64,000 nt of DNA from DATFQE01 sp963739085. GTDB lineage: Bacteria > Actinomycetota > Thermoleophilia > Gaiellales > Gaiellaceae. Below, one piece after another: positions 36,391 through 43,081 of the stretch. The notes below the pieces were generated by a model. It was not told where the DNA came from, ran no database searches, and saw nothing but the letters and a program-made list of their open reading frames with translations. The stretch is from the NCBI GenBank assembly GCA_963739085.1, contig CAVTZA010000018.1:124001-188000 (forward strand), written 5' to 3'. A program made the position numbers and the translations under genes. The stretch's first letter is position 1. The number at the start of each line of letters is the position of its first letter.

Positions 36391-37757
36391 CCCTCCGCCG
36401 GCAGCAGAAGCGTGATCTCCGCCCCGCCGTCTGGCGTGTTCCCGGCCGTGGCCGCCCCGCCGTGCGCCCGCGCGATCGCCTGCACGATCGCCAGGCCCAG
36501 TCCGGTCGAGCCGCGCACGCGACCGCCGTCGTCGCGGCTGAAGCGCTCGAACGCGCGCGGGAGGAAGTCGGGGGCGAAGCCGGCCCCTTCGTCGCTCACC
36601 CGCAGCTCGACGGAGCCGTTCTGCGGGCGGGCTTCCAGCCGGATCGTCCCGCCGCCGTAGCGAAGCGCGTTGTCGACGAGATTGCCGAGCGCCTGCTCCA
36701 GGCGCGGCCGGTCGCCGAGCGCGGTGAGCTGGTCCGGCGCCTCGACCTCGAGCGCCAGGCCCGAGTCGTGCGCGCGTCGCTCGAAGCGTTGCGCAACGGT
36801 GTCGAGCAGCTCCCGCGTGCGAAGCGGCCCCGCCTCGATCCGCAGCTGCCCCTCGTCCGACCGGGCGAGCACGAGCAGGTCCTCGGCCAGCGCCGTGAGG
36901 CGGTCGGTCTCCTCGGCGGCCGACGCAATCGCCGCGCGCAGCTCCTCACTCGAGCGCGGGTGCCGCAGCGCGAGCTCGAGCTCGGTCTTGAGCAGTGCGA
37001 GCGGGGTGCGCAGCTCGTGGCTCGCCTCGGCGACGAAGCGGCGCTCGCGCTCGAAGCCCGCTTCGATCCGCGCGAGCATCTCGTTGAGCGTCCGCGCGAG
37101 ACGGGCGACCTCGTCCTCGGCCGCCGGCACGGGCAGGCGGCGGCCGGCGACCGTCGCCGAGATCTCCTCGGCGCGGCGGCGCATCGACTCGACGGGGCGC
37201 AGCGCCGCCCCCGCGAGCAGGTAGCCGGCGAAGGAGGCGAGAAGGAGCGCGACCGGCCCGCCGATCAGCAGCTGCCGCTTCAGGGCGGTCAGCGCCTCGT
37301 CGCGGTCGCCGAGCGATGCGCCCGACACGATCACGAACTGCCCTCGGGGGCTTTCGACCGACGTGGCGAGCAGCCGGATGCGACCCGTGTCCAGGCCGGG
37401 CAACGGGTCGCGCTCGACGACGACGGTGCCCTCGCGGGCGCGCGCGAGCTGATCGGGGGTGAGCAAGGGCGTGCGGTGGAGCGGCGGGGTCACGTCGACG
37501 ACCCGCCCGGCCGGTGTGAGCACCTGGGCGAACGATTCCTCGCCCTCGGCGAGCCGAACGCCGTTCGCCAGGCCCGAGCCCGACCGCCCGACGAGCACGG
37601 CGACGTCGTCGGCGCGCGCCCGCAGGCTCTGGTCGATCTGCTCGTCGAGCGTGTTGTCGAGCCGCACGTAGAGGAATGCTCCGGTCAGGGCCAGCAAGAC
37701 GGCCATGGCGCCCGCGAACGCCAGCGCCAGCCGCACCCGGAGCGGAATCCTGCTCAC
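36387..37757 (-). CDS. Sensor histidine kinase with HAMP domain
   Basis: The 456-residue kinase starts at GTG overlapping the regulator's stop. A first transmembrane helix (LALAFAGAMAVLLALTGAFLYV) and a second near residue 170 (LLIGGPVALLLASFAGYLLAG) enclose a ~120-residue extracytoplasmic sensor. HAMP follows, then the H box EASHELRTPLALL, N box LGNLVDNALRYGGG, and G boxes VSDEGAGFAPDFL and GSTGLGLAIVQAIA. It should act on the adjacent regulator; the divergent PepSY gene is a likely target. Confidence 0.93.
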   Translation of the reverse strand: MSRIPLRVRLALAFAGAMAVLLALTGAFLYVRLDNTLDEQIDQSLRARADDVAVLVGRSGSGLANGVRLAEGEESFAQVLTPAGRVVDVTPPLHRTPLLTPDQLARAREGTVVVERDPLPGLDTGRIRLLATSVESPRGQFVIVSGASLGDRDEALTALKRQLLIGGPVALLLASFAGYLLAGAALRPVESMRRRAEEISATVAGRRLPVPAAEDEVARLARTLNEMLARIEAGFERERRFVAEASHELRTPLALLKTELELALRHPRSSEELRAAIASAAEETDRLTALAEDLLVLARSDEGQLRIEAGPLRTRELLDTVAQRFERRAHDSGLALEVEAPDQLTALGDRPRLEQALGNLVDNALRYGGGTIRLEARPQNGSVELRVSDEGAGFAPDFLPRAFERFSRDDGGRVRGSTGLGLAIVQAIARAHGGAATAGNTPDGGAEITLLLPAEG

Positions 37758-38434
37758 GCGTCTCCGTCCACGCGGAGTCGGTAGCCCGCTCCGCGCACGG
37801 TCTCGAGCGACTCCCGCCCGAACGGCCGGTCGATCTTCTGCCGTAGGTAGCGGACGTAGACGTCGACGACGTTCGAGCGGTTCTCGTAGTCGTAGTCCCA
37901 CGCGTGCTCGAGCAGGTCGAAGCGCGAGAGCACGCGGCCGGGACGGCGCATGAACGTCTCCAGCAGCGCGAACTCCTTCGGCGAGAGCTCGACCTCCACC
38001 TCGTCGCGCCAGACGCGTCGCGTCGCCGGGTCGAGGCGCAGATCGCCCGCGGTGAGGACCACCGGCCGCTCGGGCGCGCCCCGCCGCGCCAGCGCGCGCA
38101 GGCGGGCGAGCAGCTCGGCGAACGCGAACGGCTTGATCAGGTAGTCGTCGGCCCCGGCGTCCAGCCCGCCGATGCGATCCTCGACGCCGTCGCGCGCCGT
38201 GAGCATCAGGATCGGCGACCAGACGCCGTCCGAGCGGAGGCTCCGGCAGACGTCGATGCCGTTCACGCCCGGCAGCATCAGGTCGAGCACGATCGCGTCG
38301 TACTCGGTGCTCCGCGCCATCCAGAGCGCGTCCTCGCCGGTCCCCGCGACGTCGGCGGCGTGCGCCTCCTCGGTCAATCCGCGTCGGATCAGCGCGGCCA
38401 GCTTGACCTCGTCCTCGACGATGAGGATGCGCAC
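37754..38434 (-). CDS. OmpR-family response regulator
   Basis: The 226-residue regulator (GTG start) has ILIVEDEVKL, the phosphoacceptor in AIVLDLMLPGVNGID (about residue 51), the lysine in DYLIKPFAFAELL and a winged-helix domain with LSPKEFALLETFMRRPGRVLS and VYVRYLRQKID. It is transcribed before its kinase. Tandem ATGAGA repeats lie 24-41 bp upstream of its start and probably mark its own binding site. Confidence 0.94.
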   Translation of the reverse strand: MRILIVEDEVKLAALIRRGLTEEAHAADVAGTGEDALWMARSTEYDAIVLDLMLPGVNGIDVCRSLRSDGVWSPILMLTARDGVEDRIGGLDAGADDYLIKPFAFAELLARLRALARRGAPERPVVLTAGDLRLDPATRRVWRDEVEVELSPKEFALLETFMRRPGRVLSRFDLLEHAWDYDYENRSNVVDVYVRYLRQKIDRPFGRESLETVRGAGYRLRVDGDA

Positions 38435-38456
38435 GCCTCCATTGTCGGTCGCCGGA

Positions 38457-38496
38457 CATGAGAGCCGGATGAGAACGGCCGCTCCGAGCTCTCATG
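38457..38496. promoter_or_regulatory. Likely response-regulator box between regulator and PepSY genes
   Basis: ATGAGAGCCGG and ATGAGAACGG (38458-38478) form direct repeats with an 11-bp period, the arrangement bound by OmpR/PhoB dimers. A TCTCAT copy in inverse orientation follows at 38491-38496, so that CATGAGAGC (38457-38465) and GCTCTCATG (38488-38496) make a perfect 9-bp inverted repeat. It lies in the 129-bp divergent spacer and could control both sides. Confidence 0.55.
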
Positions 38497-38563
38497 GTGG
38501 TTTCACGACGCCTCGTTACCTTCGAGCCGGCTGTACCGTTTCAACCGGGAAAGGAGCACGTGG

Positions 38564-38899
38564 ATGAGCTCACGAGTGATCAAGATCGCTGCCGCGGTCA
38601 CCGTCGCCGCAGCGCTCGCCCTCGGCGGGGCGGCCTGGGCGCTCGCCGGCGGCGGCGACGACGACTCGAACGCGACAGGCCCCGGCGCCGACAAGGCCCG
38701 CGCGGCCGCGCTCGCCCACCTCGGCGACGGCCACGCGAACGCGGTCGAGCGCGACAACGAGGACGGCGCGACGTGGGAGGTCGAGGTGACGAAGAGCGAC
38801 GGCAACACCGTCGACGTGCGCCTCGACGCGAACTACAAGGTCGTCGTCGTCGAGGGCGACAGCGAGTCGAACGACTCCGCCGAAAACGAGTCGAACTAG
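38564..38899 (+). CDS. Secreted PepSY-domain protein
   Basis: The 111-residue protein has an AAGG-AG-type ribosome site seven bases before ATG and an N-terminal hydrophobic signal (VIKIAAAVTVAAALALGGAAWAL). The rest contains one PepSY-like unit: DKARAAALAHLGDGHANAVE, then TWEVEVTKSDGNTVDVRLDANYKVV. PepSY proteins often inhibit peptidases or lie next to two-component systems in the cell envelope. Divergent placement from such a system supports regulation by it. Confidence 0.78.
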   Translation: MSSRVIKIAAAVTVAAALALGGAAWALAGGGDDDSNATGPGADKARAAALAHLGDGHANAVERDNEDGATWEVEVTKSDGNTVDVRLDANYKVVVVEGDSESNDSAENESN

Positions 38900-39058
38900 G
38901 ACGGTTTGGCGGAACGTCGCTCGTCGCCGGGGTGCGATGGTCGTTCCGAGGCAAGGACGCAGGGAGCGTTCGTATGCGCGTACGTGGGCGCGACCGAGGA
39001 CGCGCCTCGGGGCGAGCAGCGTAGCCCGGCGGCTCAGCGACGTTTCGTCAAGCCGTCC
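38899..39058 (+). repeat. MITE-like inverted-repeat element, copy B
   Basis: A 160-bp relative of the element at 4165-4329, same orientation. Its ends read GGACGGTTTGGCGGAACGTC and, for the reverse complement of the right end, GGACGGCTTGACGAAACGTC. Compared with copy A, GGAGGG/CCCTCC has become GGACGG/CCGTCC on both arms. TA flanks it on the left and one base away on the right. It follows the PepSY stop and lies upstream of the primary sigma gene, the only copy between co-oriented genes. Confidence 0.82.
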
Positions 39059-39169
39059 ATAGGGAATCTTCCCACCCCCTCGTCGTTTTGATCTGTGCGC
39101 GGGAAACCGCCCGGTGGCCGAAACAGAGAGCCGCGGGGCGATCTCTCCTGCACCGAAACGATCGAAGGA

Positions 39170-40216
39170 GTGAAGAAAGAATTGCTCGCAACACCTGAAC
39201 TGAACGGGTTTGTGGACAGCGCGGAGGAGCGTGGCCTGATCGCCGAGGACGCGCTCGAGGCCCTCGCCTACGAGCACGAGCTCGACGAGGACGAGGTCGC
39301 TGCCGTGCGGGCCGAGCTCGAGGAGCGCGGCGTCGAGATCTCCCGCGAGGAGGAGAAGGTCCGCCCGGTGACGCCCGAGCCCGAGCAGCCGCTCACGAGC
39401 GACTCGCTGACGATGTTCATGAACGAGATCGGCCGCTACAAGCTGCTGACCGCAGCCGAGGAGGTCGAGCTGGCAAAGCGGGTCGAGCGCGGCGACGTCG
39501 AGGCGAAGGCCCGGATGATCAACTCGAACCTGCGTCTGGTCGTCTCGATCGCGAAGCGCTACCAGCGGCAGGGCATCGCGCTCGGCGACCTGATCCAGGA
39601 CGGGATCATCGGCCTGAACCGGGCGGTCGAGAAGTTCGACTACCGCAAGGGCTTCAAGTTCTCGACCTACGCCACCTGGTGGATTCGCCAGGCCTGTCAG
39701 CGCGCGGTCGCGAACCAGGCCCGGACGATCCGCGTGCCCACGCACGTCCACGAGCGGCGGGTGAAGTTGGGCCGCGCCCGGCGGAAGTTCGAGCTCGAGG
39801 AGGGTCGCGACCCGACCGCCGAGGAGCTCGCCGAGGCGACGGGCCTGGAGCTCCAGCACGTCGAGGAGGCCCTCGAGGTCGCGGAGGTCTCCGCCTCGCT
39901 GAACCAGACGATCGGCAGCGAGGGTGACGGTGAGCTCGGCGACCTGTTCGCCGATCCGTCCGCGTCCGATCCCGAGGAGGAGGCCGGCGATGCCGTCCGC
40001 CGCCAGGAGGTCCGCGCCGCCGTGCAGACGCTGCCCGAGCGGGAGCGCCGCATCCTGGAGCTCCGTTACGGGTTCGACGGCCAGCAGCAGCCGCTCGAGG
40101 CGATCGGCCGCGAGCTCGGGATCTCCCGCGAGCGGGTCCGGCAGATCGAGCGCGAGGCGCTCGCGCGGCTGGCCCGTCAGCTGGGCGACGACGAAGAGCT
40201 CGCAGACGCGGCCTGA
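39170..40216 (+). CDS. Primary RNA polymerase sigma factor, RpoD/SigA type
   Basis: The protein has region 1.2 (DSLTMFMNEIGRYKLLTAAEE), region 2 with NLRLVVSIAKRY, LGDLIQDGIIGLNRAVEKFD and FSTYATWWIRQACQRA, region 3, and region 4 with TLPERERRILELRYGFDG and ISRERVRQIEREALARL. GTG 39170 gives 348 residues, with GAAGGA just before it. The frame is open back to 39095, and a TTG at 39182 is better spaced from AAGGAG, so the start is uncertain. Short N-terminus, no region 1.1. The core motifs fit a housekeeping or closely related group 2 sigma. Confidence 0.9.
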   Translation: MKKELLATPELNGFVDSAEERGLIAEDALEALAYEHELDEDEVAAVRAELEERGVEISREEEKVRPVTPEPEQPLTSDSLTMFMNEIGRYKLLTAAEEVELAKRVERGDVEAKARMINSNLRLVVSIAKRYQRQGIALGDLIQDGIIGLNRAVEKFDYRKGFKFSTYATWWIRQACQRAVANQARTIRVPTHVHERRVKLGRARRKFELEEGRDPTAEELAEATGLELQHVEEALEVAEVSASLNQTIGSEGDGELGDLFADPSASDPEEEAGDAVRRQEVRAAVQTLPERERRILELRYGFDGQQQPLEAIGRELGISRERVRQIEREALARLARQLGDDEELADAA

Positions 40217-40237
40217 TCCCAGACCGACACGGAGGTA

Positions 40238-40263
40238 GGTAGCCAGGAAACTTCCTGGCTACC
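40238..40263. terminator. Bidirectional hairpin terminator
   Basis: GGTAGCCAGGAA and TTCCTGGCTACC form a perfect 12-bp inverted repeat separated by two bases, between the converging sigma gene and cyclic-nucleotide-domain gene. There is no U-run on either side, common for actinobacterial terminators. Confidence 0.7.
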
Positions 40264-40281
40264 GCCCCTCCAGGGCGGCGG

Positions 40282-41270
40282 CTATTCGCCCTCGCGCTGC
40301 TTCAGCGTGAGCTCGGCGAGCTCGGCGCTGATGTGCTCGGTCGCCAGGACCGCGACGCGGCACGGCCGGACGGCGCGCAGGGTCGCCTTCCGCCTCCCGT
40401 CGCCGAGCAACGCGAGCTCACCGAGCAGCGCCCCGGCACCGACCTGCGCCACCGTCTCGCCGTCGATCTCCACGTCGAGGATCCCGTCGACCAGCAGGAA
40501 CATGTCCGAGCCGGCCTCCCCCTGTTCGACCAGGGTCTCCCCCACGGCGAGCCTGAGCCGCGGCAGCTTCGCCCCGCTGTCGATTGCGACCCGGGTCAGC
40601 TCCTCCTCGAGCCGCGCCTCGACCGCCGTCGCGACCTCGGCGCCGTCGACCTCGTCCCACGGCGTCCGCGCCCCGAAGGCGTCCCGGTACCAGCCCTCGA
40701 AGTTCGCCCAGGCCCTGCTCGGCCACGAGCTTGCCGTCCGCGTCGTAGACCGCGTGCCGCGGGAACGGGCTCGCCGCGACGAGTCGCCCCTGGCTCTACG
40801 CCGTCGGCGCGAATCAGCAGCTCGACCGTCGTCCAGGCGAGGGCCGAGCCGATGTGGAAGTACGGCTTGCCGCGCACCGGCCGCGGGGCGGGCAGCCCGA
40901 TGCGGCCGCCGACGGTCTGCGTGAACCGCACCCAGCTGTCCGCCACCTCCGGCTCCGGCTGGATGACCGGGTACTCGACAGCGGGAAACGCAAGCTGCTC
41001 GCGTCCCAGGCTACGGCCGACACCGCCGACGAGACCGCGGCCCTCGTGGCCGTGTCCGACGATCTCGCCCTCGTCCGCCTCGATCCAGGCGGAAAGCTGG
41101 TTCGCCTCGCGGAAGGCGTCGGCCTCGCGGAGGCGGTCGACGTCGCCGAGCACCTCACCGGGCGGCTCGTCGTAGTGCGCGACGGCGAATCCGAGCGGCA
41201 TGTTCGGCAGCGCGTCCAGCGCGGCGAAGGGAAGCCAGGTGATCGCGGTGACCGACGACTCGATGCGCAC
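40282..41270 (-). CDS. Protein with C-terminal cyclic-nucleotide-binding domain, two frameshifts
   Basis: Three open pieces form one gene. The N-terminal 158 residues (MRIESSVTAITWLPFAALDA..., with YFHIGSALAWTTVELLI) recall acetoacetate-decarboxylase-like folds but I cannot assign them. After an extra base near 40790 the frame continues RLVAASPFPRHAVYDADGKL. After another near 40714 it gives WANFEGWYRDAFGARTPWDE and then the cNMP-binding domain (GETLVEQGEAGSDMFLLVDG, GALLGELALLGDGRRKATLR). In that domain the phosphate-binding cassette GELALL-RRKAT is recognisable. Corrected length is 328 residues. Confidence 0.72.
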
Positions 41271-41289
41271 GCATCGAGCCTATCGAGGG

Positions 41290-41841
41290 TCAGACCGCGA
41301 GCGGTACCGGCGTCGCGATCGAGACGAGCGCCTCGAGGACGCTGCACAGCCCTGCGCAGATCTCCTCGTCGACGAGCACGCCGTTCTCGTCGAACTTCGT
41401 GTGCGCGGCGGCGACCGGAAGCTCGGCGTCGAGCACGCGGGCTCCCGCGCTGGCGAGCGCCTTGCGGAGCTCCGCCTGGGCCCAGGCGGCGCCGAACATG
41501 CCGGTGCTCGCCCCGATCACCGCGACGGGCACGTTGCGGAGCGGCGCGGTCGCACGCGGTCGCGACGCCCAGTCGATCGCGTTCTTCAGCTGGCCCGGGA
41601 TCGACGAGTTGTACTCGGGCGTGGAGAACAGGACGGCGTCGGCGCCGGCGATGGCGTCGAAGAGCTCGACGACCGCCGGCGCCCCGCCCACTTCATCGTC
41701 CTCGTCATACGGCGGCACCGCCTTCAGGCCGTTCCACAGCTCGACCTCGACGCCGTCGGGCGCCAGCTCCTGCGCGGCCCGCAGGAGCTTGGTGTTGTAC
41801 GAGGCGTCGCGGAGGCTGCCCGAGATGGCGAGGATCTTCAT
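41290..41841 (-). CDS. NADPH-dependent FMN reductase
   Basis: The 183-residue flavodoxin-fold protein begins ILAISGSLRDASYNTKLLRA, the FMN phosphate loop of the family. It has STPEYNSSIPGQLKNAIDWASRP, the second flavin-binding loop, and VAVIGASTGMFGAAWAQ. It reduces FMN, quinones or azo compounds with NADPH. It follows the YceI gene by 5 bp, suggesting one operon under the MarR regulator across the spacer. Confidence 0.9.
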   Translation of the reverse strand: MKILAISGSLRDASYNTKLLRAAQELAPDGVEVELWNGLKAVPPYDEDDEVGGAPAVVELFDAIAGADAVLFSTPEYNSSIPGQLKNAIDWASRPRATAPLRNVPVAVIGASTGMFGAAWAQAELRKALASAGARVLDAELPVAAAHTKFDENGVLVDEEICAGLCSVLEALVSIATPVPLAV

Positions 41842-41846
41842 CGGTC

Positions 41847-42383
41847 TTAGGCCTTGACGAACTGCAGGTCGGTGACGATGCGGACCTGCTCGGCGAGTGC
41901 CTGCTCGCCGCTGGGAAGGGGCGTGTTCCAGCTGACGCCGAAGTCCGTGCGGTCGACCGCGGCCGTGAGCTGCAGGCCGATGCGCTCGTTGCCGTACGGA
42001 TCGGCGAGCGGCGCCGTGGCGGTGCCGTTGACCTCGACGGGCCGGGCGACGCCCTTGATCGTGAGCTCGCCGCGCGCGGTGACCTCGCCGCTCGTCAGGT
42101 CGACGTCGTCGGCCGTGAAGCGCAGCTCGGGGTTCCGCTCTGCGTCGAAGAAGTCAGGCGACTGCAGATGGGCATTCAGGTTCTCGTCCTTCACGTCGAC
42201 GCTGGCGACCTTCGCGCTGCCCTCGAGGCGCGCGCGCTCGCCCTCGACCGTGAGCGTCGCGGCAATATCGCGGAACTCGCCCTTGAAGGTCCCGGCCATG
42301 TAAGCGACCTCGAAGCCGACCGTGGAATGGACGGGATCGACCTGCCAGGTGCCGGTGTAGGTTGGAGTCTCGGTGATGCTCAT
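41847..42383 (-). CDS. YceI-family lipocalin-like protein
   Basis: The 178-residue beta-barrel protein starts at ATG 42383, with AGGAGG ten bases upstream; the longer frame lacks such a site. WQVDPVHSTVGFEVAYMAGTFKGEFRD is the YceI N-terminal signature, and the C-terminal FGVSWNTPLPSG is also typical. The family binds isoprenoid-like lipids such as polyprenyl chains. No signal peptide is present, so it is probably cytoplasmic. Operator-like repeats lie between it and the divergent marR-type gene. Confidence 0.9.
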   Translation of the reverse strand: MSITETPTYTGTWQVDPVHSTVGFEVAYMAGTFKGEFRDIAATLTVEGERARLEGSAKVASVDVKDENLNAHLQSPDFFDAERNPELRFTADDVDLTSGEVTARGELTIKGVARPVEVNGTATAPLADPYGNERIGLQLTAAVDRTDFGVSWNTPLPSGEQALAEQVRIVTDLQFVKA

Positions 42384-42416
42384 TGGGGTTGCTTCCTCCT
42401 GTGCGTCGTGTACTAT

Positions 42417-42459
42417 TTGAGTGCACAAGCAATCTAGCGAATAACATTTGAGGTGTCAA
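42417..42459. promoter_or_regulatory. Pair of MarR-type operators
   Basis: TTGAGTGCACAA (42417-42428) and TTGAGGTGTCAA (42448-42459) are two similar short palindromes, each preceded by an AT-rich ATT. Their starts are 31 bp apart, about three helical turns. They lie in the AT-rich divergent spacer between yceI and the MarR gene, so the regulator probably controls both directions. Confidence 0.6.
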
Positions 42460-42462
42460 GTA

Positions 42463-42966
42463 TTGTCTGATCAAGCGGTCCTCCCCGCCTCCAGCCCGGC
42501 CCAGACGGGGCCGGCGGTGCGCGCGTTCGCGCTGCTGGTGCGCGCGCAGGCGGTCACGACGCGTCTGCTCAGCGCCTCGCTGCAGAGCGAGCACGGGCTG
42601 ACGATCAACGACTACGAGGCACTGCTCGTGCTCTCCGCTGCGCCCGACCAGCGGCTCAAGCGGGTCGATCTCGCACGGCGGCTTCTGCTCACGCCGTCGG
42701 GCATCACGCGCCTGCTCGAGGGCCTGGAGGCGTCCGGCCTCGTCGAGCGGACGGCGTGCCCGTCCGACCTACGCGTCGCCTACGCGCAGCTCACAGACAA
42801 GGGCCGCGCGGTCCTCGAGGAGGCCTCGTGCGGCCACACGTCCTCGATCCGCACGCTGTTCGAGGAGCACCTCTCCGCCGAGGAGATCGACCAGCTGAGC
42901 GAGATGCTCGCCAGGCTTCCGGGCGTCGACCACGCCGACGACGCCTGCGCACCGCTGATCGAATAG
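42463..42966 (+). CDS. MarR-family transcriptional regulator
   Basis: I start at TTG 42463, since the earlier TTG at 42448 lies inside a likely operator; this gives 167 residues. The winged helix-turn-helix is seen in LTINDYEALLVLSAAPDQRLKRVDLARRLLLTPSGITRLLEGLEASGLVER, quoted here in its family order, followed by the wing DLRVAYAQLTDKGRAVLE. The terminal helices form the dimer interface. It likely represses the yceI-flavin reductase pair in response to a phenolic or oxidant, by analogy with the family. Confidence 0.88.
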   Translation: MSDQAVLPASSPAQTGPAVRAFALLVRAQAVTTRLLSASLQSEHGLTINDYEALLVLSAAPDQRLKRVDLARRLLLTPSGITRLLEGLEASGLVERTACPSDLRVAYAQLTDKGRAVLEEASCGHTSSIRTLFEEHLSAEEIDQLSEMLARLPGVDHADDACAPLIE

Positions 42967-42982
42967 CTCTACTAGGTCTAGG

Positions 42983-42995
42983 GCCCGTTTCGGGC
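42983..42995. repeat. Short hairpin left of the TIR gene
   Basis: GCCCG-TTT-CGGGC, within GGGCCCGTTTCGGGCG. Nearly the same 16 bp recurs at 46111-46126 past the TIR gene. It may terminate the MarR transcript. Confidence 0.4.
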
Positions 42996-43081
42996 GACAT
43001 CCTCCCGCCGCGCTTTGATGTCAGGGCGCGCGCTGAGATGCTGAGACGGAGGTCGACTCTCTTCCGACGGGGGATAGCGCG

